The position numbers and the translations under genes are program-made. Below the pieces are notes generated by a model. The model was given only the letters and a program-made list of their open reading frames with translations, was not told where the DNA came from and did no database searches. Below are positions 22,723 to 33,850 of a stretch of DNA of 64,000 bases, one piece after another. Source of the DNA: Viscum album (taxonomy: Eukaryota; Streptophyta; Magnoliopsida; Santalales; Viscaceae); the NCBI GenBank assembly GCA_963277665.1, contig OY728160.1, positions 46,422,605-46,486,604 on the forward strand. Reading direction: 5' to 3'. Numbering within the stretch: the first letter of the stretch is position 1; each line of letters begins with the position of its first letter.

Positions 22723-23379
22723 CATCAAATATGAATTTAGTAGGATAAAAATTTTTATTCAAGATTATTTCCCTAAAGTTAAGGATTATTTTACTATTTA
22801 TGAATATAAGAAAATATACTTAATTGATATGTTCCTATTTTATAATAATAATTTTATACATTAGTTACACTTTGATCAATTTCCTATTCATCCCTTACTC
22901 CAATAAATGTATATCCAAAAATTAATTTTTTATGCCTAAATCACTAAGATTCAATTTTAACAGGTTATAAGATCCAAAAATGACTGAAATGCATTTCCAT
23001 CCATCTCTAACTATTTTTCAAAACCAAAATGGTTGACATAAGTTAAAATAAATTAATCTCTTAACATCAAAAGTAACACCACTGTTTCATCATTAGTATT
23101 TATTTCTTTTCAAATCCTTTAACTAAAAATAGTATCATTAATGGTCATATTAACCCAATAGGTTATCAATACCTTTAAACTTATGTCTATAACAAGTAAA
23201 TATATTATTATTCAAATAAATTTTACAATAAAACATATAATTTATATATTTATTAAAACTTAATAAATGTATTAAAAAGTAATTACATTACTTAAAACAT
23301 CAAAATAGGGGTGCCCAATTCATTGATTTTATGATTAACCTTTGAAAAATACCAATCTCCCTAAAGTTGTATCCACATC
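22723..23379 (-). other. Untranslated interior of the gag-only element (second piece)
   Basis: Continues the interior interrupted at 8630. Between the gag remnant and the purine tract on the - strand there should be pol in an autonomous element. I see only AT-rich sequence with no protease, reverse transcriptase or integrase motif. Confidence 0.55.
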
Positions 23380-24290
23380 ACTAGATGGAACAACATAAAC
23401 TGTAGAATTAGAAAATGATTTTTCTATACCTTTCTATTTCTGATCATGATGATTTCCATCCTGTGAAACTAACTTCGGATAAAAATTAACATAATGATCC
23501 AAATAATTACAAATAAAACATATCACTTTTTACTGGTTGTTTTCATTTCATTATTATATTGTTTGGGACTCTTCTTTCCAATCATAGACCTTGTAACTAA
23601 ACTTACCACACTAGTAACCCTTTCTATATCCTGACATACATCCCCTGAAATATATTTTACCAACCTTGGAACAAGTTTTGGGATTACTTTTATAATTCTT
23701 ATTTGGTTTCTTCTCCATTTCCATCCACCTTGATTATTTCTTACTCTTGTCATCTCGTGACACATAAGTGTCTAAAAAGTCTATCTCAACTTTCCCATAA
23801 CAACTAACAAATTTATCATAACTTTTAAATTCTATTATAACCAATTATCTTTATAATATTAGTGTTAATACTAATTAATGTGTATTAATTTTACTATCAA
23901 TGTCTTGAATAATATCTAGCACATAAGTGTCCAATGTTATGAAATTTTCTTCATATGCATCCATAAAATGTTCATCTTTTTGCATCAATTCTATGAATTG
24001 TTTCTCCATCCAAATCTGAAAAACCATAGGTAAATATTTATCAAGGAAAATATTATTAAATTTGTCTCATTTCATTGCATCAAGATCATCTTTCTCATTG
24101 GTTTTATTAACCAAATACCACCATTGATCAACTTTAATTTCAAAACGATGGATAGAAAGAGTTACCTTTTGACGTTCCAAACATCCCATGACTTCAAATA
24201 TATTCTCTAGGTAATTAATCCACACTTTAGTTACCTCTAGGTCAGATGATCCATTGAATTATGGGGAATGTTTTTTCATGAAATGATACA
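23380..24290 (-). pseudogene. Chromovirus-type gag remnant of the gag-only element
   Basis: Read on the - strand from about 24285: GSSDLEVTKVWINYLENIFE, then VMGCLERQKVTLSIHRFEIK, then WWYLVNKTN, a stop, FNNIFLDKYLP and FIELMQKDEHFMDAYEENFI. This is the capsid region of gypsy gag (expected WI-xLEKIFxVMxC, WWxLV, FxxKYFP, Exx-F-L-Q). A zinc-knuckle-like stretch follows near 23640-23595 (CGKFSYKVYDWK), with only one clear cysteine left and a frameshift. Gag would form the particle that packages RNA. Frame breaks make it non-functional. It is the only protein remnant between the two LTRs. Confidence 0.78.
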
Positions 24291-24621
24291 CTATAGACAT
24301 GTTCTTTCAGGGTAGATCAGTTTCACTTATGGCATGGATACCACCACTATTTATATACTTTTCTAACTGATGCATAATTAAAAAACTATTATGTTATAAT
24401 TCTAACCATATAAGGATGTTGATATGAGAGTATATTTTCCTCTCAGTACCTTCTTACTGCAGAATTCCTGTTTCTTTTGTAGAAAACAATTTTGAATAGA
24501 CATGGTTTAGATAAATCAACATGGAAATTTAAAAATTATAAATCATTTAAACATAACCATAAAGTAGAATATTCTAAGGGAATTATATTAACACTATCCT
24601 AACCTATGAGGTTGTATAATA

Positions 24622-24636
24622 TGTCCTTTTATACCA
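24622..24636 (-). other. Primer-binding site of the gag-only element (decayed)
   Basis: On the - strand tggtataaaaggaca lies two bases from the LTR edge at 24639. The first six bases match the tRNA-iMet type TGGTATCAGAGCCA, and the remainder partly. This fixes the - orientation of the element. Confidence 0.6.
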
Positions 24637-26399
24637 ACTATAAGGAACCATCCTTAAACATTACTTAATCTATACTTTTTAAGTCAATAATTCATTCTCT
24701 AAAATTTTAGGACCTTTTCAGGTTTAGAGTCTTAGAGAATTATTCCATAACTCATACACAACAGAACCATGAAATACAAAGTGGAAACTTTTGATTAGTA
24801 ACTATTTTTACCATAATATAAAAACATTAAAAATAAATCCTGATTTATTTTCATGGAAAACATTCATGGCATTCAAATTGAATTATTCATTTCCCTTACC
24901 CATTCGTAAACCCTATGAAAAATATTTTAAAAACATCGGATGAGTAAAAAATTTAATAAAGGGCATAAAAAAAAGGAAACCATTATTTATATAAAAACAT
25001 GAAAACCCATGAAATTTTTACCTTTATATAACATTTATTAAAGTGAAATAAATAAATTATTTTCATAAGAAAACATGCACATGTTTTTCTCAAATAAATC
25101 CTTTAAAACCCATAAAAATCAATTAAAACTTATATTTAATGACTTAGAGAATTATATTCATAAAACTTTTTCAAATCCTTTTAAATTAGAATAACCATAA
25201 TGTCTAGTTCTAATATAATCATTACCCAATAAATTTAAGAGCTATAATGGGGATCACTCTTCATACAAGCTATATCAGGATCACTCATTTTTCATAATCT
25301 ATAATGGGAAACAACCCTTCGGATAAGCTATATCAGTCTAACCTATGAGCTATAATGGGGATAAACCCTTAGTATAAGCTATATATATCTCAACCATTAC
25401 TTATAATTATAAAGTACCATATAATTAGTAAAACACTTTCATCATAAAACCCTTTGAAAACCTCTTTTATGAAAAACGCTTTAGGAAAAAAATAACTTTT
25501 CTTTTAAAAAACCATTTTCATTGCCAAAATACCCAAAAAAGGAAAGGGTTTTTTATTGAATAAAACATGAAATATTGAAAAGGAATATAGAAATCAAATA
25601 ATTTTCATGTTGGTGTAAAATTCATTATTATTGTTTATATTAAGAATAGAACATTCCTTTTTTTGTTTATCAAAATGTTCCATATAAAATGCGTAAAAAA
25701 TAATCATTTTAAAATACCTTTAAATAAAGTAAGAGTGAAAAAAATGAAATTTATAAATATTTTATTTCCATATAAAAACATTAATAAAATCATTTAAAAA
25801 AATACATGTACATGTAATTGAAAGAGTTGGAAGGAAAGTATTATAAGTTAATTTTTTAAAAAAAGTCCCTTATCACTTGGGAAACACTTGAATCATTAAC
25901 CCCATTTAAGAATAGCATTAAAAAATTAAATATCATGATAATTTATATATTAATGATAAAACATGTTAAATAGGTTGTATATACACCTCATAAAATAATA
26001 TAGGTGAATAACATCAAAAAATACCTCAATGAACGTAAATTGAGAAGAAGTCTCTTACCTTGAGTCAGATTCAGCATATGCATCTTTATCATCCTGAATA
26101 ATAAAAGTTTGTTAATTATTTTCATTATTTTGAGACTTTTTTCAAGTTTAATATTAATTTTTTCACTTATTAACAAGTTATATACAATTACTTAATCAAT
26201 TATGTTTAAGTCAGATGTTTTGACTATAGTCAGCTTATATATGAAAATTGAATTTGATAGGATGAATATGGTCAATGTGATAATTATTTAAATATATACA
26301 TAATAATAATCATGAAATAATTATAATATTTATACTTCAATTATAATTTTAAAACCAATCATTGAACATGGTTATGAAAAATGAATTAATGTTATGATC

Positions 26400-27035
26400 A
26401 TGGAGATGGTAGGTCATACATACGCTTGAGTAACATTTCCATTTATCAATGATCATTATGGAAAGAATGTAAGTAAATATTATCTTTAAAGAATTATAAT
26501 TATATCATAAATACCATTTTATTAAATTATATAAACTTATATATATCATTATTTTTATGTGGTGATGAAAAAAGTAATCACGCTGAATCAAGGAGGTGGT
26601 AGTCCACATGTCCACGAACGACATTATCACTTTTGTAGTGAGTGAAAATGTAAGAAAGAAAATGTTATATTATACTTAAAGAATGATAAATATGCCATTA
26701 ATATCATAATATTTCATGTATATCACAAATATTCATTATCTTAACCCTTATTATCTTCCATGTAATGCATTAGTGAAAACGAACCACGTCACTTCGCGAG
26801 GTGGTAGTCCACCATTCACAAAAACAACATTATTGTATCCCTTGAATATTGAAATAGAAAATGGGTATATAAGATATAATGACTCATTAGGTATAATTAT
26901 TTTATAAATATCATATATAAACTTTATATCCATCATTATACCCAACCTTTATTGGTGGTAATAGAAAAATGAAATACATTGTTTTGTAGGGTGGTAGTCC
27001 ATCATACACACTAATGATGATTTCCTAACCTGATT
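26400..27035 (-). repeat. Four direct repeats of about 190 bp with hairpin core (5' LTR copy)
   Basis: Cores near 26405, 26592, 26798 and 26988. Units two to four have ggtggtagtcca with the inverted repeat fully or nearly intact (gtggtagtccac at 26595-26606, ggtggtagtccacc at 26800-26813). Same spacing and order as 5390-6020. Confidence 0.78.
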
Positions 27036-27356
27036 GATGAAATTGTATGTGGTTGTAGGTCATAACCTTAACATAAAAATATCTCATTATATTTAAGATA
27101 AATATTTAATTATATCATCATGAAATAAGAAAATTCTAGGAGGTGGTGAAATAAATAAAATAAATATGATCGGTGAAGAACATTGCCTCTTCTCCGAGTA
27201 TCCTCCTTAGGATTGCACTAAATACTTCCTAGGTTGGATTTATGACAAAAATAAGGATTATATAATGATATTAGGGGAGTTTTAATGTGATTATCAAAGG
27301 CTTTAAATGATCCAATTAGCTTGAGAGGTGTAAATAATTGAGGGGAGTGAGTGTCA

Positions 27357-27364
27357 TTTTATAG
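27357..27364 (-). promoter_or_regulatory. LTR TATA box (- strand CTATAAAA)
   Basis: Same position in the LTR as 6337-6344. Here the following bases are atgacactcactcc instead of gggaactcactcc. Confidence 0.6.
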
Positions 27365-29318
27365 TTGAAGATGAGTGGCATTCTTTTAAAAACTAAATAT
27401 TATTCACTATTGGGACATTAAAATTACCTCAAGTGGATAAAATATTGATAATTAATTGTTTTTATGTATAATATGATATATACACACATCCATAACATTA
27501 TAAAAAATATTTTTTGAACATTTTTTTCTTTAAATCTTATATTTCCTTATTTTTTCATTTTTTTCGTTATGGTAACTATTTTTCTAGCCTAAGTAATTTC
27601 TCTATTATCACTAAATTAAAGTGATCATTATTGGATAATTTATACCCAATAATTATAATTTTTAAATCCAATTCATCAAATAAAAATTCTGTGTGTTTTT
27701 AAAATTAATTTTAACACAAGCATATGTAACGTGCAAAAACACCTTTTTAACCTTAACCATAGTAAAAGAGTTTTTTATGAGTTAGCGGTATATATATTCA
27801 TTATAAAATAATGATTGGTACATGAATAGAACATATTTAATATTTATTAACACTCAAAAATAACTAGGAATAATACAGTATTTTTAGTAATTTTAAATCA
27901 TTTAATAAAATATCATTTATTATAAAATAACCCTAACGTCAATTTTGACATTATTCATTTAATTTGAATTTAAAAAATAAGAATACAATTATGGAATTAT
28001 AATATTTTATGATCACACCTATTTATCATTAAATATTCATCTCAAAAAATTAAATTAAGATAATAATTTATTTAATTTACTTAACTTTTAATATTTTTAG
28101 TATCATTTATTTTTGTTAATTATTAACTAAATAAATATCATGTTGGTGTTTATTAAGTATTAAATTAATGAACTCATCTCTAGAAATTTAAATTAAATTA
28201 TCATGATATTAAAAACTCATTTATATTTCAAAATAATATTTATAACTGAACCTATATTTTTTCTTATCCCAAATATTTATATAAATTAAAAGGAAAAAGG
28301 GTTTATTTTTGTCTTTTTCTTTACTTAACTTATTATATAGGTTAATTTCATATAAAAGTTTCCCAAAAACTAAAAAAAATAGATAATAAGTTCATAAGGG
28401 TCAATATATCTTCATAAAATTTGTTTTGGACAAGTTTGGGGTCATTTTTACACATTATATTTTAAGTTAACCTCTAAGTAAACTCATTTTTACCTTAATC
28501 ATTGCAATTAATTTTAACTGTTGTCACTAATAATTATGGTAAAAAATTAATTTAACCACATTAAATATTATAAATTTCAATAATTCTAAATATGGAATAC
28601 ATTTTTTAAAATTAAATTAATATAAGTGAAAATTTTTAATCTAATAATAATTCCACAGACGTGATGAGAAGGTGGGTTTCTAAAGTAACGATATTCAAAA
28701 TTTTACAATGTTTTGTATAGAAATTCATTATAAAAATGATTATAATGACAATAATTAGATTAATATTTTTATAATTAAATTAATTTTACTTTAAAACCAC
28801 TTCAATATATAATTTTACATTATTAATTATTTAAACAAAAAGGAATTTTTTAATTAAAATTCGGTTTTTTCACAATTCATCAAAAAATGAATCTTTTTTG
28901 AAAAATACCAAAAATTATTCCTAAGATAATTTTGGTATTCTAATTTCAAAAATGAAGTATATTTTTTCAAATAAATTTTATTAAAGTGGTAAAAATTAGT
29001 TTTAAATTATGTACATGAAGCACAGCTAATCTATCATTTAGAAAAAATACATTTTTCCATAAAAATATTTTTTTTCTTCTAAATGATTATTATTTTGTTA
29101 CTGATGAATAAATAACCATATTTTTGTAATTTATTTAGTACTATTAATACTCTCTAATTTAATGTCTAGGTTATAACTATTATATTAAATAATAATATTT
29201 TAATAATATTCCACATTTCATTTAAACTATGTGTTGTGTGTAATGCAAGCTAAACTGAGTGTTGTGTGTAATTTATGCTATCAAAAAAATTATTCTCTTA
29301 AAATCTATTGGTGTTACA

Positions 29319-29496
29319 CATAAATTATTTAATCATATTCATACCCTCTAATTTAATTGATAGGTGATAACACTAAATAATAATATTTTAATTAGTATAT
29401 CATAGTTCGCTTAAACTCATCATTGTGTATAATGCAAGCTATCTAAGAAGTTAAATATATTTGAAAGAAAAAATTCATAAAATTTTTGGTGTTACA
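29319..29496 (-). repeat. Remaining end of the older long-LTR gypsy LTR
   Basis: Begins with the duplication CATAA, then repeats the family's LTR end already seen at about 29140-29318: cataccctctaattt, then a long AT stretch, aatgcaagcta, and the terminus ggtgttaca at 29496. It joins with 1-679. Directly after it (29497) starts sequence shared with the 3' copia LTR, which suggests this older element lies inside the copia 5' LTR. Confidence 0.7.
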
Positions 29497-30286
29497 GTCA
29501 TGATAAATATTGATAGTTTCTTCTCCTAAATATATATTTTCTTTAAATAATAATGTGACATCTCTTCTAGAGATACACTTTGGAGACATTCAGGTTTTAA
29601 TTCTTATCTATTTGATTGAATCAACTGTTGTGGTTATTTTACTTCTTCATTAATATTTTTATGAAGTTCAACAAATTACTTATCAGAGATACACTTAGTA
29701 TGCATACATTTTTTATCATCTTTCTAGTGTTTTCTCTACTAGTGATTAATTAAAGTCTTTTTAAGTTTAAGAATATTATATTATTGTGTTTTATTGATGA
29801 TCATTTAATTTTTCAGTTGTTACTACAACTCTAATATGAACCTGTATTCAACCTATTTATCTTTATTTATTTATTGTTGAAGTTTCAACTACTCATGCTT
29901 AGTTATGGTGGAGTTTCATCTTCTCATACTAATATATGTATTTTTATTTATCTATAAAATAACCATAATTCCCTATAAAATCCTTGTTGTAAGGTGTCAA
30001 CTATATGCACTTCGTTGTAGAGGTTCTCATAAAAAGGTCTTTCAAGTGAAAATAACCATGATCCTGAAGAGATCATTGGTTGAGTAGACTAGGGGATTCA
30101 TATTCCCTAAAACACTATACATTACTATGTTCTTTTCTTTATTTATTTTCCACTAATTACACATATTTAGGAAATAATTACACAATCACTTCAGTTTAAA
30201 GAGGGAAGTATTGTTTCTTTCAAGTTTTTAAAGGAACTCAATTCACCACCCTCTTCTGTCTTTATCTTTAATGTTTTTACCCAACA
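29497..30286 (+). repeat. 3' part of the copia 5' LTR
   Basis: Shares landmarks with the other LTR: tcatgataaatat-gatagtttcttc at the start, ggtggagtttcatcttctc in the middle, ccactatacat, then aactcaattcaccaccctctt and a cccaaca end at 30286. The 60-codon frame at 29905-30087 is LTR sequence. Confidence 0.75.
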
Positions 30287-30288
30287 AT

Positions 30289-30300
30289 TGGTATTATATG
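30289..30300 (+). other. Primer-binding site of the copia element
   Basis: tggtattatatg two bases after the LTR end, against TGGTATCAGAGC for tRNA-iMet. Confidence 0.6.
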
Positions 30301-30489
30301 TTGGGATCCATTGGATATATTTCTTTTTTGTAAAAACTTAAATATTCTATAGATTATACTTAATACCAAAAAAAATATCAAAATTTATACTCATGTGTTT
30401 AACTTTATTTTGACTCTCAAAATTCATAGTTAAAGATCCAGATAAAGATTAATCTTAATAGTTAATTTTAGAAAATGTATATTGATGAT

Positions 30490-32090
30490 CCATGCACCTT
30501 ATTTTAAAGGTCATAATTATGAATATTTTAAAGCATGCACAATTATTTAAATAAATAATATCATAACAATAGTTTACTTAAAGTTATTCAATCCCTATGA
30601 AATTCCTAGAGAAGATTTTGAAAAATTGGATGATGATAAAGAGAAATAATATAATCTTAATTTGAGAGCTTTGAATGCTATTGTCTTTGGATTAAGAAAT
30701 AGTGAATTTAATCGAGTATCTTAGTGTTATACCATATATGGGATGTTATAGATAATTTTTATTTTCTATTAATTAGCTGATAATGTTGGAAAAATAAGGT
30801 ATAATATTGAAAAAAATGAAATTTCATACATTTAGGGTGTATGAATATGAAATTATCACTTAGAAGAATAGAAAATTATCTAAAGTTTTCAATGATATTG
30901 CTACCTTGGGAGATCCAATTGAAGAGATAGATCAATATTTAAAGATACTCAGAGTTTTGCCCTCTAATTGTAATGTAATATATTATATTATTCATCAATA
31001 CACACCAGTTAAAAAGTTGACAATGAAATAACTGATTATAACCTTGCTGATGTATAAATATGAGATGCATGCTGAAGCTGAAAATCATATTTCTATCAAA
31101 AAGAAAGATGATTCACTTAAAACTACTATACATGAATCGTCTGATTAAATTTATCCATATTCAAGTAAATATATATAATATCTTGATAAAATATTTGAAA
31201 AATTTTACAACAATATAAAGAAATGGAATAAATAGGATATATTTTATGAATTAAAGGAGAAAGGTCACAGAAAGTCTAACAGTATTCTAATTAAATATCA
31301 AAGGAAAGATAATTATAAAATAAAAGGTAATAAATTTATGAAGAATAACTTGAGTGATAATTATAATTCAATTAGTTAATTCACTATAAACTCTAAATAT
31401 GATCATGAAAATAAAATGGTAAATCTATAGATTATGGCTCATGTTGATGAGGTGCACACTTCTTACTCTAAAAATTATTATTCAGAAAATTTTTCTTATG
31501 ATAAAATTAATAAAAATTTATTTTTTCTTCACTAAAAAATTGAATATTTTAAAAAATAGAATATGAAACTTATAAAATATTTTGAATCTTTTTATACTAA
31601 AAAATAATGTTTTATTAAAAAAGATTTTAAATTTCAGATCTAATTCTTCTAAAAAGAATTATTTGCATGAAACTAAAAGTAAATAATTATTAGATGAATT
31701 TTATACTCTAAAAACTTCCTCTAGAAGTATTATTAAAGGAGAAATCTATTTGAATCAATTCATTGAAAAAAATAAAATTTATAAAGGAAAAATTTTGGAT
31801 TGGTAAAAATAGAGAAAATACCAAATTATATGATAATTATTTTGTTCATGGTTCAAAAATAAAGTGCATATCTACTATTAAATTTTTTCACTATAGAATA
31901 AATGGAAATTATTCAAATGACCTATATTTTAGAAAACATCAATTTTGTGGTATCAAACATGTTCATTATTTAAAATAATTATCTATCCTTAATTATGGAG
32001 TCTCTTCTCAATGCAAACATATTTGGTTACCTAAGTATTTAGTTGCTAACACTATTGGACCCAAAAGCATATGGTTACAAAAAGGCATTT
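30490..32090 (+). pseudogene. Copia gag remnant (UBN2 type, zinc knuckle, Sirevirus tail)
   Basis: Forms the particle of a Ty1/copia element. N-terminal phrase FKGHNYEYFKAC near 30510-30545, then LNLRALNAIVFGLRNSEFNR (about 30658-30717), then EIDQYLKILRVLPSN and LLMYKYEMHAEAE. These are the expected UBN2 blocks (ALxxLxxxEFNRV, KILRSLPxx, LxxYExx). A cysteine-rich segment at about 31880-31965 (CISTIKFFHYRINGNYSND) is a decayed zinc knuckle. The segment at 32014-32085, IWLPKYLVANTIGPKSIWLQ, is the conserved Sirevirus phrase after the knuckle. Many stops and at least two frame changes; not functional. In a complete element the protease would follow, but nothing like it is seen. Confidence 0.78.
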
Positions 32091-33399
32091 TCATTTGATA
32101 TTTTTTGGGTATGCACCACTGGAATTTATTGTTAAATCATTAAGTTGCTACTTGAAAATTATGAAAATTTATTATATTTCTAGTTTTTATTATTTTAAAT
32201 GGGAACTTCATTGAGATAGAACTATTAATACAAGAAGTATTTCATTTCTATTTTAATATTTAATTTAAATTCATTAACTGTTTTATACAAGGAGAAAAAA
32301 ACATCTAAAGCTTTTCTTCCTGTACATTTTATTATCCATTTATTTAAATTGATAGTCTTTTTTCACTCTATTATTTTATTTTATGAATCAATCTATTGAA
32401 CTATTTTGATTACATCATGTATACTCCTTAAATATTATTTAATTACATATTAAGATATGTAACAAAATTTATAAAGTATTCTAATATGTGTAAACTATTT
32501 ATTATTTTTTAATTTCAGTAAACAATGTTTTATATTAAGACTAGTTTTTTCGGAGAAGTTATTATTCAGGTGTATCATGTTGTAATTTCCTATGTTAATA
32601 AAGAAATATGAGTTTATTTAATAAAAAAACTATGTTCTTAATTAATATTTCATTTCAAAAAAAATGGAAAATTTATTTTTATCATATATATTATTCAATT
32701 ATGTAAATTTATTATTTCAAAGAAAATATTACAAAAAAATTTATTTTCAAATAACAAATATGAAATTATTAATCTATATTTTGGATATAGAATCTTAAAT
32801 ATTGCCTAAAAAGATTAAAAATGAAACATATAATATTCCTCTTTTAATCCCTAAATTCTTTTTTAACCCTCTTAAAACCTTTGTATTCCTTCTTTGAAAT
32901 TCCAAGCTCAAATAATTCTATAGAATCTGTTCCAAGCATCATAAAGAGTCTAAGGACTCCAATCTCAGATAAATGTTATTATCAAAAGATAAGAAATAAA
33001 AGTTTGGATCATTTGATTCATTTTTAAAAAAATAGTAAAAATACTTTGGTAGGTAAGGTAATTATTTTCCTCATGCTATGAATGATCTATTTAGAGAATA
33101 GTCAGTTTATTTTTTTATGGATTCCTTAGAAAAATATTATAGAAAATATACAAAAAAATTGGTTTTAAAGAACTAAAATTTTCATCCTCTCAAATAGTTA
33201 AAGTTAGAATTCCCTATATAGAGTTTATTTCCATGTTTAATATTTTTAATGAATAATTAGTTAAGCTTCATAAAGATATATAATGGTTTATAAAATCTTA
33301 TAAAGTGCTAGAAAACTACACTATTTCAAAAAAAAATTCATACTCTTCAAAGGAAGTGTCAAATATTGTGAGAAATATAAATTTCTAAAGAATAATTTG
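32091..33399 (+). other. AT-rich copia interior without recognisable domains
   Basis: A complete Sirevirus has more than 3 kb of pol here. I find no integrase HHCC, no catalytic D-D-E context and no VDDI-type reverse transcriptase box, so pol has been lost. The sequence is AT-rich with scattered stops. Confidence 0.5.
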
Positions 33400-33850
33400 A
33401 TGAATTTAAAGTGGATATGATAAGTAAAATGTAGAAAATCATATATTAATTTTTTACTCAGTTAGATCTTAATGGGATAAAAGAGTTTTTAGTTAAACAT
33501 TTCTCATCTTCTTTGATGGATCAAAGATTTTAGGATGTTAAAAAGAGAATAGAACTGATGTTGATAGTTTTAGCTGTTACGAAGAAAAGATTTCAAAATT
33601 TAGAGAGTGAAGATAAATTATTCTATATTTCCAAAAGTCTTGATTCATTTTCACCATTGTATCCTATCCAAAGTCAAATAAAAAATATTTTTGTAAAATC
33701 TGAATTTTTTTTAAATTTTTTTTATTTCCATCGTTTTATGAATCATTTTTGTATATATATTTTTTCCTGCATAATATTTTCATTAATAAATTTCTTAATT
33801 TCTTTTTTATTTCAAAAAAAGGGGGATAAATGTATGGGGAAGTTTAAAGG
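33400..33850 (+). pseudogene. Env-like tail remnant of the copia element
   Basis: An open stretch at 33558-33902 (114 codons), with related codons upstream from about 33400 in other frames. It has a charged, Lys/Glu-rich and Leu-rich part that could be a coiled coil, then a hydrophobic segment (FLNFFYFHRFMNHFCIYIFS and beyond, about 33710-33810), then FQKKGDKCMG over the purine tract. Sireviruses often carry an env-like frame with coiled coils and a hydrophobic stretch just before the 3' LTR. The call rests on position and composition, not on a diagnostic motif. Decayed. Confidence 0.4.
33814..33826 (+). other. Polypurine tract of the copia element
   Basis: aaaaaaaggggga followed by taaatgtatgggg. 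It is the best candidate for the site before the 3' LTR. If right, the LTR starts near 33831. Confidence 0.5.

Larger units (their letters stand above)
680..29318 (-). mobile_element. Long-LTR, gag-only Ty3/gypsy element, host of two further insertions
   Basis: Two related LTRs, 680-8304 and 24639-29318, bound this - strand element. A perfect 5-bp duplication CATAA (675-679, 29319-29323) flanks it. After removing the CACTA element and its duplication, the left LTR is about 4.69 kb, matching the right one at 4.68 kb. Read on the - strand the order is 5' LTR, primer-binding site at 24636, gag remnant (24290 to 23380), short untranslated stretch, purine tract at 8322-8305, 3' LTR. The interior (8305-8629 plus 22718-24638) is only about 2.2 kb and shows no protease, reverse transcriptase, RNase H or integrase. 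By eye the two LTRs agree at roughly four positions in five, so the insertion is old. It resembles gag-only terminal-repeat retrotransposons, or is an internally deleted chromovirus. Confidence 0.8.
24639..29318 (-). repeat. 5' LTR of the gag-only gypsy element
   Basis: 4680 bp. Starts (- strand) TGTAACACCAATAG at 29318 and ends at tataagg (24639). It aligns with 680-8304 throughout, apart from the CACTA insertion there. It contains the short repeats near 25239-25400, the four-unit block at 26400-27035, and the TATA box at 27364-27357. No genes; the 60-odd-codon frames are chance. Confidence 0.85.

Noticed and set aside
22723..23379. Hidden pol of the gag-only gypsy element
   Set aside because: Read in three - strand frames, with no DSG, YxDD, HHCC or DDE context, and too short for pol.
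29905..30087. A small hydrophobic protein gene
   Set aside because: Within the copia LTR; the matching stretch of the 3' LTR is not open.
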